DNA of 64,000 bases from Flavobacterium phragmitis (GCF_900112575.1 NZ_FOMH01000004.1:31056-95055); one strand, 5' to 3'; positions 34,964-43,245 are shown, numbered from the stretch's first letter. Notes: generated by a model not told the origin, from the letters alone. Translations and numbers: made by a program.

Positions 34964-35102
34964 GCTAATCCAGCTATCCGTTACAAGTTTTTTTACGGCT
35001 GTCTTTTTCTGTAAGGTAAAAAAAGAGCTTCCGTTGGTCGCTTTTTTAACCAACAAAAAATAGTTGCCATTTCAAAAAGCTTTCCATTGCTATCTGGGCT
35101 AG
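34964..35102. repeat. Interspersed element with imperfect terminal inverted repeats and internal hairpins (copy A)
   Basis: This fills most of the 314-bp gap between tig and clpP. The left end CTAATCCAGCTATC (34965-34978) and right end GCTATCTGGGCTAG (35089-35102) are inverted repeats matching at 11 of 14 bases. Inside, TTTTTTTAC pairs with GTAAAAAAA, and GTTGGT pairs with ACCAAC. The segments GCTATCCGTTACA and TTCCATTGCTATC are closely matched in the element at 43290-43421, but the internal hairpins differ. No open reading frame in it is credible. Confidence 0.65.
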
Positions 35103-35190
35103 AAATAAGACAAATTGACATCCTTACGAAAGAGGTACAACCTTTGATGGAAGGATATATTATAAATGTAAAACTTAGAACACTTAAAAT

Positions 35191-35865
35191 ATGAACTACG
35201 GTAAAGAATTCAAAAAATTTGCTACAAAGCATCAAGGAGTAAATGCAATGTATTATGATAAAATTGTTGCTGCAATGACTCCAACAAACATGACACCATA
35301 TATTATCGAAGAGCGTCAGTTGAATATTTCGCAACTGGATGTATTCTCAAGATTAATGATGGACAGAATTATCTTTTTAGGAACAGGTATCGATGATCAA
35401 ATCGCTAATATCGTTCAGGCACAATTATTATTTTTAGAAAGTGCTGATGCTTCAAAAGATATCCAAATTTATTTAAACTCTCCAGGAGGAAGCGTTTATG
35501 CAGGTTTAGGAATCTATGACACTATGCAGTACATCAAACCAGACGTAGCTACAATATGTACAGGAATGGCGGCTTCTATGGGAGCAGTTTTATTATGTGC
35601 AGGAGCGGCAGGAAAACGTTCTGCTTTGCCTCATTCAAGAGTTATGATTCACCAACCGTCTGGAGGAGCGCAAGGTGTTGCTACAGATATGGAAATCAAC
35701 TTAAGAGAAATGTTGAAATTGAAAGATGAGTTGTACAATATTATTTCTCACCATTCAGGACAAACTTTCGAAAGAGTTCATAAAGACAGCGAGCGCGATT
35801 ACTGGATGAAAGCTGATGAAGCTAAAGAATACGGAATGATCGACGAAGTTTTGAGAAGAAGTTAA
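35191..35865 (+). CDS. clpP: ATP-dependent Clp protease, proteolytic subunit
   Basis: 224 residues. The serine-protease triad is visible: S129 in GMAASMGAVL, H154 in VMIHQPSGG, and D203 in SERDYWM. The N-terminal extension of about 30 residues before TPYIIEERQ is slightly longer than in E. coli and may be a processed propeptide. It forms the two-ring chamber that degrades proteins unfolded by ClpX, whose gene is 178 bp downstream. Confidence 0.97.
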   Translation: MNYGKEFKKFATKHQGVNAMYYDKIVAAMTPTNMTPYIIEERQLNISQLDVFSRLMMDRIIFLGTGIDDQIANIVQAQLLFLESADASKDIQIYLNSPGGSVYAGLGIYDTMQYIKPDVATICTGMAASMGAVLLCAGAAGKRSALPHSRVMIHQPSGGAQGVATDMEINLREMLKLKDELYNIISHHSGQTFERVHKDSERDYWMKADEAKEYGMIDEVLRRS

Positions 35866-35877
35866 AAAAAAGTTTCA

Positions 35878-35938
35878 GGTTTCAGGTTTCAAGTTCCAAT
35901 AGTTAACTTTAAACCTAAAACAAAATAAAACTTGAAAC
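35878..35938. repeat. Heptamer-type repeat and inverted repeat after clpP
   Basis: GTTTCAGG-like words occur three times in a row, and GTTTCAAGTT (35886-35895) is the exact inverse of AACTTGAAAC (35929-35938). The pair could fold as a hairpin 20 bp after the clpP stop. It is not T-rich downstream, so a terminator role is uncertain. Confidence 0.5.
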
Positions 35939-35999
35939 AAAAAAATAAAGGTTTAAGCTGCAAAGGCTTAAGTTTTTAAGTTTTTATTAAATTAAAAAG

Positions 36000-36039
36000 C
36001 TTAGAAACTTAGTATCTTTGCAGCTTAGTAACTTAAATA
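36000..36039 (+). promoter_or_regulatory. Octamer array overlapping the clpX promoter
   Basis: Five 8-bp units lie in register: CTTAGAAA, CTTAGTAT, CTTTGCAG, CTTAGTAA, CTTAAATA. The -7-like TATCTTTG (36013-36020) crosses two of them, 23 bp before the clpX ATG. No convincing upstream TTG is seen. The same kind of array occurs at 48163-48198, 40176-40207 and 63949-64000. Confidence 0.5.
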
Positions 36040-36043
36040 AAGA

Positions 36044-37276
36044 ATGGCAAAAGTAGTATTAGAATGTTCGTTTTGTGGAAGAAAGAAGCCAGAAACTAAT
36101 TTATTGATTGCTGGTATTAATGCACATATCTGCGATAAGTGTATTGAACAGGCACACGGAATTGTATTAGAAGAATTAAAATCTAGTGGAAGCGCAAAAC
36201 ATATTGGCGACTTAATTTTAAAGAAACCAAAAGAAATTAGAGCTTTCTTAGATCAATATGTAATTGGTCAAGACCAGACAAAAAAAGTGATGTCGGTTGC
36301 GGTTTACAATCACTACAAGCGTTTAATGCAACAGCAATTAGACGATGAAGTGGAAATTGAAAAAAGTAACATCATCATGGTGGGTCAAACAGGAACAGGA
36401 AAAACATTGGTAGCCAAAACAATTGCCAAAATGTTAGACGTTCCTTTGGCTATTGTTGATGCGACAGTATTAACAGAAGCGGGATATGTTGGAGAAGATG
36501 TTGAAAGTATTTTAACTCGTTTGCTTCAAGCTGCAGATTATGATGTAGCCAAAGCAGAAAGAGGAATTGTATTTATTGACGAAATTGATAAAATTGCCCG
36601 TAAAAGCGATAACCCGTCAATAACCCGTGACGTTTCTGGAGAAGGTGTACAACAAGCTTTATTAAAATTATTAGAAGGAACTGTTGTAAACGTACCGCCA
36701 AAAGGAGGACGTAAACATCCAGACCAGAAATTTGTTGAGGTAAATACGCAGAATATATTATTTATTGCCGGAGGAGCTTTTGATGGAGTAGAGCGTATTA
36801 TTTCAAAACGTTTAAACCGTCAGGCTGTTGGTTATTCAACTTCTAAAAATGTAGATAATATTGATAAAGACAATTTACTGCAATATATCATTCCAAAAGA
36901 TATTAAAGATTTCGGATTGATTCCAGAGATTATTGGTCGTCTGCCAGTTTTGACACACATGGATCCTTTGGATAAAGAAACACTTCGTGCCATTTTGACT
37001 CAACCTAAAAATGCATTGGTAAAACAATACCAAAAATTATTTTTAATGGATGATGTTGAATTTACAATTACTGATGAAGCTTTAGATTTTATTGTAGACA
37101 AAGCTTTAGAATACAAATTAGGTGCTCGTGGATTGCGTTCTTTATGCGAAGCTATCTTAACAGATGCAATGTACGAACTGCCAACATCAGACGATACAAC
37201 TTTGACAATCGACAAAGAATACGCAGAACATACTCTAAGTAAAAACTTATTGAAACGTATGGAAATTGCTTCTTAA
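36044..37276 (+). CDS. clpX: ATP-dependent Clp protease ATP-binding subunit ClpX
   Basis: 410 residues. An N-terminal zinc-binding domain has C8, C11, C30 and C33 (ECSFCGRK and [10 protein letters not shown]). The AAA+ domain has Walker A GQTGTGKT at 114-121, pore loop GYVGED, Walker [11 protein letters not shown] and the sensor-2 region GARGLRS. It unfolds substrates and feeds ClpP, located just upstream. All catalytic motifs are present. Confidence 0.98.
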   Translation: MAKVVLECSFCGRKKPETNLLIAGINAHICDKCIEQAHGIVLEELKSSGSAKHIGDLILKKPKEIRAFLDQYVIGQDQTKKVMSVAVYNHYKRLMQQQLDDEVEIEKSNIIMVGQTGTGKTLVAKTIAKMLDVPLAIVDATVLTEAGYVGEDVESILTRLLQAADYDVAKAERGIVFIDEIDKIARKSDNPSITRDVSGEGVQQALLKLLEGTVVNVPPKGGRKHPDQKFVEVNTQNILFIAGGAFDGVERIISKRLNRQAVGYSTSKNVDNIDKDNLLQYIIPKDIKDFGLIPEIIGRLPVLTHMDPLDKETLRAILTQPKNALVKQYQKLFLMDDVEFTITDEALDFIVDKALEYKLGARGLRSLCEAILTDAMYELPTSDDTTLTIDKEYAEHTLSKNLLKRMEIAS

Positions 37277-37296
37277 TTTTTAAAAATATTTTTCTA

Positions 37297-37329
37297 AAAC
37301 CTGTTCATTTATTTGAACAGGTTTTTTTA
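37297..37329 (+). terminator. Rho-independent terminator after clpX
   Basis: AAACCTGTTCA (37297-37307) and TGAACAGGTTT (37314-37324) form an 11-base stem followed by a T-run, 20 bp after the stop. Confidence 0.9.
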
Positions 37330-37377
37330 TGCTTTTTAATCAAGTTTTTCATTGCAGATTTTATGTAAATTGTCATC

Positions 37378-38031
37378 ATGAAAAATATTATTTTTGGCTT
37401 TGGTTTAGCTTTGGTTTTATCTTGTAATCAAAAAGATAAAAAGGAAATAGTGGTTTCTAAAAATGAACATAAAAAAGAAACAATTTTAGAAGAAAAACCC
37501 CAAGTCGAAATCAACTACAACAACTACTATAAAGAAGCACAACAATACTGTAAAACAAACAATCTCAATCAAAACAAATTTATCTTGATTGATTTAGGAT
37601 TGCATTCGGGTTATAAAAGATTTTTTGTTTATGATTTTAAAAAGAAAGAAGTTTCGAAATCCTATTTGGTAAGTCACGGTTGTGGCGATAATCAATGGGG
37701 AAGGACTTCTTCTAAAGAGAAACCGCAGATAAGCAACGAATTTGATTCGCATTGTTCTTCGATTGGGAAATATGTTATTCTGGATCGCGGCGTTAGTCAG
37801 TGGGGAATCAAAGTGAATTATGTTTTACAGGGAAAGGATAAAACCAATTCCAATGCCCGTAATCGTGCTATTGTTCTCCATTCTTGGGAAGCGGTTTCAG
37901 ATAATGAAGTTTTTCCTGAAGGAACGCCGGAAGGCTGGGGTTGTCCGGCAGTTTCCAACGAAAGCATGAAAGAAATCGATGAGCTTTTGAAAACAAATAA
38001 AAAAGTCTTAATGTGGATTATTAAGTCCTGA
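37378..38031 (+). CDS. Lipoprotein with murein L,D-transpeptidase-like catalytic domain
   Basis: 217 residues. A lipoprotein signal (about 1-16, lipid cysteine in VLSCNQKD) and a Lys/Glu-rich linker (about 17-45) precede the catalytic domain (about 50-217). It has H168 in IVLHSW and the nucleophile C189 in GWGCPAVS, the HxxxGC-type pair of L,D-transpeptidases; a second cysteine motif HCSSIG lies earlier. This matches the murein L,D-transpeptidase catalytic-domain family of Gram-negatives. The role in cross-linking is inferred from the motif. It is a single gene between clpX and the palindrome pair at 38105-38195. Confidence 0.9.
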   Translation: MKNIIFGFGLALVLSCNQKDKKEIVVSKNEHKKETILEEKPQVEINYNNYYKEAQQYCKTNNLNQNKFILIDLGLHSGYKRFFVYDFKKKEVSKSYLVSHGCGDNQWGRTSSKEKPQISNEFDSHCSSIGKYVILDRGVSQWGIKVNYVLQGKDKTNSNARNRAIVLHSWEAVSDNEVFPEGTPEGWGCPAVSNESMKEIDELLKTNKKVLMWIIKS

Positions 38032-38104
38032 TTTTTCAAACTTATGAAAATGAAACTTTCTAATTAGCGCTGATCGAAACAGTGTTTTAATACGTTTTTT
38101 TACT

Positions 38105-38195
38105 GTAGAGACGCACTGCAGTGCGTCTACGCACGCATAATAAGGTTTAAGATATTTCAAAATCAATTGTTGGACGCACTGCAGTGCGTCTCTAC
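38105..38195. repeat. Pair of palindromes forming 23-bp perfect terminal inverted repeats
   Basis: The left arm (38105-38127, starting GTAGAGACGCACTG) is the exact reverse complement of the right arm (38173-38195, ending CAGTGCGTCTCTAC). Each arm contains the 18-bp palindrome GACGCACTGCAGTGCGTC. The 45 bp between them code for nothing obvious. It lies between the convergent L,D-transpeptidase and GlxA-type genes and looks like a miniature palindromic element. Confidence 0.85.
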
Positions 38196-38202
38196 AAAAA
38201 AA

Positions 38203-39168
38203 TTACTGTACTCTAAATTTCTCTCTATATTCAATAGGTTTCATACCAACCATTTTATAAAATACTTTTCTAAAGGCTTTTGGATCGTTATAACCTGTTT
38301 TTTCGATAATTTCTGAAATCGAAAGCTGTGTTTGTTCCAAGTATTTTTTAGAGCTTTCTACTCTTATATTCTGTAGATATTCAATTGGCGGAATTCCCGT
38401 AACTTGTTTAAAACGACGAGTCATATTTCTGGCGCTTGTTGGAATATCTTTGGTAATTTCTTCCAGTTTTTCGATAGTGTGATACTGACTTTCTATTTTT
38501 TGCTGTAACATAGCAACCAAAGTGTCATTGTGTAAATGGTTAGGCCTGAAAGTGCTGAAATAACTTTGCTTGTATCGATTTAAATCAATAGAAAATATCT
38601 TGGCAATTTTGACAGCCATTTCGTTGCCGCAGAATTTCTGAACCAGAAGAATCAATAAATGAAATGTTGAGGTAGAACCGCCGCTTGTGTACAGACTTCC
38701 ATCGGCAGTCAAAGTTTCGTCTGGTTTTAGTTTTACCATCGGAAAAGCTTTGGTAAAAGCGCTGCAGGCATCAACATGTGTAGTGGCCAGTTTTTCATTC
38801 AACAAACCGGAAGCGGCAAACAAAAATGCTCCCGTACAGAAACTTGCCAATTCAGCGCCGGCTTTATGTTGTTTTTGCAACCACGGAATAAAGTTTTGGT
38901 TCTTTTTGATCATTTCGCTCATATTGTCAGTCGTAAAGGCTGGAATCAAAATGAGGTCTAAGCTAATGTCTGAAGTTTCAATAGAATGGCTTTCGTATCC
39001 AAATAAATTTCCTTGATCGGGTTGTTCTTTAGATTGAAAAATCATGATTTCGAATGGTTTTTCGGCTTCGGGACTCAATTTGTTTGCTGTTTCAAATACT
39101 TCCAGAATAGCAGCAATGCTTAGCAATTTATAGTCGTGAGGTACGATTAATCCTAGTTTCTTACTCAT
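38203..39168 (-). CDS. GlxA-type transcriptional regulator (DJ-1/PfpI domain plus AraC HTH)
   Basis: 321 residues. The N-terminal DJ-1/PfpI-like domain (about 3-180) has C111 in the nucleophile-elbow position (ASFCTGAFLFAASG). The C-terminal AraC domain (about 215-318) has two helix-turn-helix units, including SARNMTRRFKQVTGIPPIEY and GYNDPKAFRKVFYK. Such regulators sense small metabolites or redox state. It is divergent from the VOC/SRPBCC gene set across a 141-bp gap, so that set is the likely target. Confidence 0.93.
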   Translation of the reverse strand: MSKKLGLIVPHDYKLLSIAAILEVFETANKLSPEAEKPFEIMIFQSKEQPDQGNLFGYESHSIETSDISLDLILIPAFTTDNMSEMIKKNQNFIPWLQKQHKAGAELASFCTGAFLFAASGLLNEKLATTHVDACSAFTKAFPMVKLKPDETLTADGSLYTSGGSTSTFHLLILLVQKFCGNEMAVKIAKIFSIDLNRYKQSYFSTFRPNHLHNDTLVAMLQQKIESQYHTIEKLEEITKDIPTSARNMTRRFKQVTGIPPIEYLQNIRVESSKKYLEQTQLSISEIIEKTGYNDPKAFRKVFYKMVGMKPIEYREKFRVQ

Positions 39169-39309
39169 GATTGGTGTGGTTTTTAGAAATTAGCTTGGAG
39201 ACAAAAATACGTATTTTGTCTCAAATGCCCCTAAAAATGACTTTTATTGACATTTTAAACTAATCTTAAAAAATTAAATTTGTTTTAATTAATTCGTAAT
39301 TTTATAAAG

Positions 39310-39720
39310 ATGAAAACAAAAATCTTCTTAAATCTTGCCGTAAAAGATTTAAACAAAGCAGTGGCTTTTTATAACGAACTTGGTTTTTCGACCAATCCAA
39401 AATTCACTAACGAAAAGGGCGCTTGCATTGTTATTGACGAAAATATATTTGTAATGCTTTTGGTAGAAGAGTTTTATAAAACTTTTACGAAGAAGCAGAT
39501 TTGTGACGCTTCTAAAGCAAGCGAAGTTTTGATTTCGATTTCGCTGGACTCGCGTGAAAAAGTAGATGAAACGATACAAAAAGCAATTAAAGCAGGAGGA
39601 ACAGACTATATTGAAGCAAAGGATTATGGATGGATGTATCAAAGGACTTTTCTGGATGTAGACGGACACCATTGGGAAGTTTTTTATATGGATGAAAGTC
39701 AGATTCCAAATGAGATGTAG
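39310..39720 (+). CDS. VOC-superfamily (glyoxalase/bleomycin-resistance-like) protein
   Basis: 136 residues with two beta-alpha-beta-beta-beta modules. It begins KIFLNLAVKDLNKAVAFYNELGF and ends with DVDGHHWEVFYMD; the glutamate in WEV is a usual metal ligand in this superfamily. It is a paralogue of the gene at 40285: the two share SEVLISI and the YGWMYQR/QGWMYGC region. First gene after the divergent GlxA regulator. Substrate unknown; members include dioxygenases, isomerases and drug-binding proteins. Confidence 0.9.
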   Translation: MKTKIFLNLAVKDLNKAVAFYNELGFSTNPKFTNEKGACIVIDENIFVMLLVEEFYKTFTKKQICDASKASEVLISISLDSREKVDETIQKAIKAGGTDYIEAKDYGWMYQRTFLDVDGHHWEVFYMDESQIPNEM

Positions 39721-39756
39721 AAAATAAATAAAAGTAAACGATATAAAACATATAAT

Positions 39757-40161
39757 ATGATAACAATAAAAAATACCGTTAATGCATCTCTTGATAAAGT
39801 GTGGAATTTCTGGAACACACCAGAACATATTACAAAATGGAGTTTTGCTTCTCCTGATTGGCACACACCTTATGCAGAAGCGGATTTGAGAGAGGGAGGA
39901 AAATTCAAATCCACGATGGCTGCAAAAGACGGAAGTATGAGTTTTGATTTTGGAGGAGAATTTACTTTGGTTAAACCAAATGAAGCGCTTTCATATGTGA
40001 TGGGAGATGGAAGAAAGGTCGAAATTACTTTTACCGAAACAGCAGACGGAGTTGAAATAATTGAAAGTTTTGATCCAGAATCACAAAACCCTGAAGAAAT
40101 GCAACGCGCTGGCTGGCAGGCTATTTTGGATAATTTTAAAAATTACGCAGAAAACAATTGA
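39757..40161 (+). CDS. SRPBCC (AHSA1-like) protein
   Basis: 134 residues with the helix-grip fold. It begins ITIKNTVNASLDKVWNFWNTPEHITKW and carries an FGGEFTLVKPNEALSYV strand, as in activator-of-Hsp90 (AHSA1)-like domains that bind hydrophobic ligands. It lies 36 bp after the VOC gene and probably shares its transcript. It ends in WQAILDNFKNYAENN, typical of the family's last helix. Confidence 0.9.
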   Translation: MITIKNTVNASLDKVWNFWNTPEHITKWSFASPDWHTPYAEADLREGGKFKSTMAAKDGSMSFDFGGEFTLVKPNEALSYVMGDGRKVEITFTETADGVEIIESFDPESQNPEEMQRAGWQAILDNFKNYAENN

Positions 40162-40175
40162 TTTTTTTGCAGGTT

Positions 40176-40207
40176 CAAAGTGACAAAGGCTCAGAGGTGC
40201 AGAGTAG
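40176..40207. repeat. Octamer tandem array
   Basis: Four 8-bp units lie in register (CAAAGTGA, CAAAGGCT, CAGAGGTG, CAGAGTAG) in the 123-bp gap before the second VOC gene. The CAAAG core is the reverse of the CTTTG/CTTAG-type units in the other arrays. Confidence 0.6.
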
Positions 40208-40284
40208 CTTAAAATAACTTACATTACTTATATGGTTTAAAAAAAACGAATAACTATCTAACTAACTCAAAAAAACAAAAAAAG

Positions 40285-40695
40285 ATGACAAAACAAATAT
40301 GGTTAAACCTGCCTGTGAAGGATGTAGCAAAAGCGAAAGATTTTTTCTGGAAAATTGGATTTTCGTTTAATGAACAACACGATACGCCAAGTTCGACTTG
40401 TATGGTTGTGGGCGAAAATAATTTTGTAGTAATGCTTTTTGAAGAAATGTTGTTTTCTAGTTTTTCTCAAAATGGGATTGTTGACACGAAATCCGGTTCT
40501 GAAGTTTTGATTTCGATTGATGCTGAAAGCAGGGAAGAAGTAGATGAACTTGCTAAAAAAGCTGAAGAAGCCGGCGGAACTGTTTTTGCTCCTCCAGCAG
40601 AAAGTCAAGGCTGGATGTACGGCTGTGGTTTTGCCGATTTAGACGGTCATCGCTGGAATGTTTTATTTATGGACTTTAGTAAATTACCAAATTGA
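40285..40695 (+). CDS. VOC-superfamily protein
   Basis: 136 residues, same length and design as the gene at 39310, with LNLPVKDVAKAKDFFWKIGF at the start and DLDGHRWNVLFMD at the end. The final position holds asparagine (WNV) where the paralogue has glutamate (WEV), so metal binding may differ. It is followed one base after its stop by an SRPBCC gene, repeating the VOC-SRPBCC order of 39310-40161. Confidence 0.9.
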   Translation: MTKQIWLNLPVKDVAKAKDFFWKIGFSFNEQHDTPSSTCMVVGENNFVVMLFEEMLFSSFSQNGIVDTKSGSEVLISIDAESREEVDELAKKAEEAGGTVFAPPAESQGWMYGCGFADLDGHRWNVLFMDFSKLPN

Positions 40696-40696
40696 G

Positions 40697-41134
40697 ATGG
40701 AAAAATTAATTTTTAATATTGATGTAAAGGCTTCCAAAGAAAAAATTTGGAGGGTCTTATGGGATGACGAAACGTACAGAAAATGGACAAACGTTTTTGC
40801 CGAAGGAAGTTACGCCGAATCGAATTGGAATGAAGGGGATAAAATTTATTTTCTAGGCCCAGGCGGAGGAGGAATGAATAGTATTATAGAAAGGAAAATT
40901 CCGTATGAATATATGGCTTTTAAACATTTGGGAGAGATAAAAGATTTTAAGGAAGTGCCTATCGATGACAAAACAAATGAATGGAGCGGTTCAATGGAAA
41001 CCTACAGATTGGATCAAAAAGGCAATGTAGTAGACCTTCATGTTGAGGTCGATGTAATTGAACAACATCTGGACTATTTTAAAGATGCTTTTCCGAAGGC
41101 CCTAAAAATTATTAAAGAGTTGTCTGAAGGATAA
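40697..41134 (+). CDS. SRPBCC/START-like protein
   Basis: 145 residues, starting MEKLIFNIDVKASKEKIWRV. An upstream in-frame ATG would overlap the VOC gene, so the ATG one base after that stop is chosen. Helix-grip features are GPGGGGMNSIIE and YMAFKHLGEI. It differs from the SRPBCC at 39757 enough to be a separate subfamily. Ligand unknown. Confidence 0.88.
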   Translation: MEKLIFNIDVKASKEKIWRVLWDDETYRKWTNVFAEGSYAESNWNEGDKIYFLGPGGGGMNSIIERKIPYEYMAFKHLGEIKDFKEVPIDDKTNEWSGSMETYRLDQKGNVVDLHVEVDVIEQHLDYFKDAFPKALKIIKELSEG

Positions 41135-41240
41135 GAAAATAGAGCAAAGAAAATAGAAAATAGAGTAAAGAAAATAGAATTAAGAATTAAGATTTTTTTT
41201 TGTAAACAACAAACAACAAACAACAAACAACAAACAATTA
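41135..41240. repeat. Simple-repeat gap
   Basis: Two adjoining low-complexity blocks: AGAAAATAGAG-type repeats (41145-41190) and five AAACAAC-type heptamers (41204-41237). They precede the third VOC gene. They are likely slippage-prone; no coding or hairpin is seen. Confidence 0.6.
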
Positions 41241-41263
41241 ACATTAAAAACTATAAAAACATC

Positions 41264-41704
41264 ATGGCAGCAATAAATCCATATTTAATGTTTAACGGGA
41301 CTTGCGAGGCAGCGTTCCTGTTTTATAAATCGGTATTTGGGGGAGATTTTCCATATATTGGAAAATATAAAGATGCTCCGGCAGAAGAAGGCGAAGTGCT
41401 TTCAGAAGAAGCTCTGAATCGGATCATGCACGTTTCGCTTCCAATTGGAAATACTATTTTAATGGGAAGCGACAGTCATCCAAGATATGGAGACGTAGGT
41501 TTTGGAGATAATTTTTCTATTTCAATCAATACAGAAAGTAGAGAAGAGGCAGATAAAATCTTTAACGGACTTTCTGCTGGAGGAAAAGTAGAAATGGCGA
41601 TGGATGACACTTTCTGGGGATCATATTTCGGAATGTTTAAAGACAAATTCGGCGTAAACTGGATGGTGAGTTTTGATAAAAATCAGCCAATGGGAGAATT
41701 CTAA
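41264..41704 (+). CDS. PhnB-like VOC-superfamily protein
   Basis: 146 residues, starting AAINPYLMFNGTCEAAFLFY and ending MFKDKFGVNWMVSFD, the recognised signature of PhnB-like VOC proteins (often called 3-demethylubiquinone-9 3-methyltransferase-like, a misnomer). PLGNTILMGS-type strands are present. It ends the VOC/SRPBCC set and is followed by a terminator at 41749-41774. Confidence 0.9.
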   Translation: MAAINPYLMFNGTCEAAFLFYKSVFGGDFPYIGKYKDAPAEEGEVLSEEALNRIMHVSLPIGNTILMGSDSHPRYGDVGFGDNFSISINTESREEADKIFNGLSAGGKVEMAMDDTFWGSYFGMFKDKFGVNWMVSFDKNQPMGEF

Positions 41705-41748
41705 AGTTATGTTATTTTAATAGTAGAACATAATTGTTAAATTACTTG

Positions 41749-41774
41749 AAAAAGCACATGAAAATGTGCTTTTT
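41749..41774 (+). terminator. Rho-independent terminator after the PhnB-like gene
   Basis: AAAAAGCACAT and ATGTGCTTTTT pair perfectly around a GAAA tetraloop and lead to TCGTTTT. It separates the VOC set from serB. Confidence 0.85.
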
Positions 41775-41855
41775 CGTTTTAAAAAAACAAAGATTATTCT
41801 TTTTTATCAACAAGAGATTGCCGATTTTTGTCGCTTCAAAATCAATAAAGAAAAA

Positions 41856-43085
41856 ATGGCAGTAGAGGATAAAGAGATAATTTTATTAAAAGTTTCTGGA
41901 CACGATAAAATTGGGGTTACAGCAGGTTTAACGGCTGTATTGGCGGCGTATGATGCAAATATTTTAGATATTGGTCAGGCCGATATTCATGATACACTTT
42001 CTTTAGGGATTTTGTTTGAAATTGCTGCAGGATCTTCGTCTGCACCAGTTTTAAAAGACCTTTTGTTTAAAGCTTACGAACTGGAAATCAAAGTAAAATT
42101 TATTCCAATTTCTATAGATGACTACGAAAAGTGGGTAAAATCACAATCTAAACAACGATACATTATCAATATTTTGGGCGAAAAACTGGCGGCTTCTCAG
42201 TTGGCGGCTGTAACCAAAATCATGTCAGATCAAAACCTGAATATCGATTCTATTATCCGATTAACAGGGAGAACTTCTATTGTCGAAAAAGAGCAGTATC
42301 CGCGTTCTTGTATTCAACTATCTGTAACGGGAGAAATTGTAAATAAGATTATCATGACGGCAAGTTTTATGGAAATTTCCAGAACACTTAATGTCGATAT
42401 TTCTTTCCAGGAAGATAATATTTACAGAAGAAACCGCCGTTTAGTTTGCTTCGATATGGATTCTACATTAATCCAAACCGAAGTAATCGACGAATTGGCA
42501 GAATTGAATGGAGTAGGCGATCAGGTAAGAGCGATTACAGAATCGGCTATGAATGGAGAAATTGATTTCAATGAAAGTTTCAAAAAACGTATGGCTTTGC
42601 TTGAAGGTTTAAGCGAAGAAGTATTACAAAATGTGGCGATTAATTTACCAATTACGCAAGGAGCACACCGCTTAATGAAAGCCTTGAAATATTACGGTTA
42701 TAAAACAGCTATTCTTTCGGGAGGATTTACTTATTTCGGAGAATATCTTCAAAAAGAATTAGGAATAGATTACGTTCACGCCAATCGATTAGAAATAAAA
42801 GACGGAAAACTAACCGGTAAATATATCGGCGATATCGTCGACGGTCAGAAAAAAGCCGAATATTTAAAAGCGATTGCCGAAAAAGAAGGTATTCATATCA
42901 ATCAAACCATCGCAGTTGGTGATGGAGCAAACGATTTGCCAATGCTGAATTTAGCTGGTTTAGGAATTGCTTTCCACGCCAAACCAAAAGTAAAAGAAAG
43001 CGCCTCAACCTCAATTTCAAGTTTAGGATTGGATGGTGTTTTATACCTTTTAGGATACCACGATAGATATATTGATATGATGTAA
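41856..43085 (+). CDS. serB: Phosphoserine phosphatase with N-terminal ACT domains
   Basis: 409 residues. Two ACT-like regions (about 8-88 and 100-180) precede the HAD domain (about 195-400), with nucleophile D200 and acid D202 in CFDMDSTLIQTE, then LSGGFTYFG and GDGANDLPML. It makes serine from phosphoserine; the ACT part usually mediates serine feedback. The ATG at 41856 is chosen because an earlier in-frame ATG (41766) lies inside the terminator hairpin. No other ser gene is nearby. Confidence 0.95.
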   Translation: MAVEDKEIILLKVSGHDKIGVTAGLTAVLAAYDANILDIGQADIHDTLSLGILFEIAAGSSSAPVLKDLLFKAYELEIKVKFIPISIDDYEKWVKSQSKQRYIINILGEKLAASQLAAVTKIMSDQNLNIDSIIRLTGRTSIVEKEQYPRSCIQLSVTGEIVNKIIMTASFMEISRTLNVDISFQEDNIYRRNRRLVCFDMDSTLIQTEVIDELAELNGVGDQVRAITESAMNGEIDFNESFKKRMALLEGLSEEVLQNVAINLPITQGAHRLMKALKYYGYKTAILSGGFTYFGEYLQKELGIDYVHANRLEIKDGKLTGKYIGDIVDGQKKAEYLKAIAEKEGIHINQTIAVGDGANDLPMLNLAGLGIAFHAKPKVKESASTSISSLGLDGVLYLLGYHDRYIDMM

Positions 43086-43127
43086 TACAATTGTTGCCCT
43101 GACAAAGCAGATTTACCTCATTTTTTT

Positions 43128-43227
43128 TGTCATCCTGACGAAGGAAGGATCACATAAGAAATTCCGCAAAGAGTATCGTCAATCTTTGTCGAGTTCTGTG
43201 TGTGATCCTTCCTTCGTCAGGATGACA
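43128..43227. repeat. 100-bp MITE-like long hairpin
   Basis: The arms 43128-43154 (beginning TGTCATCCTGACGAAGGAAG) and 43201-43227 are perfect 27-bp inverted repeats. The interior also pairs partly (CAAAGA with TCTTTG), so almost the whole 100 bp can fold into one stem. It lies between the serB stop and the terminator at 43246. No open reading frame. Confidence 0.9.
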
Positions 43228-43245
43228 TACTTAGCTTAAAAAAAC

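Noticed and set aside
34993..35334. Possible 113-codon minus-strand gene before clpP
   Set aside because: Most of it is the inverted-repeat element and the antisense of the clpP start; the protein is Cys/Phe/Ile-rich with no recognisable fold.
38105..38195. CRISPR-like repeats
   Set aside because: Only two copies in opposite orientation and each is itself palindromic; no regular spacers and no cas genes.
40658..40696. Upstream ATG for the SRPBCC gene
   Set aside because: It would overlap the preceding VOC gene by 38 bases and add residues outside the fold; the ATG at 40697 matches the family start.
39310..41704. Antibiotic-resistance cassette, from the bleomycin-resistance-like label
   Set aside because: VOC proteins have many functions; there is no resistance-specific motif, integron or transposon structure.
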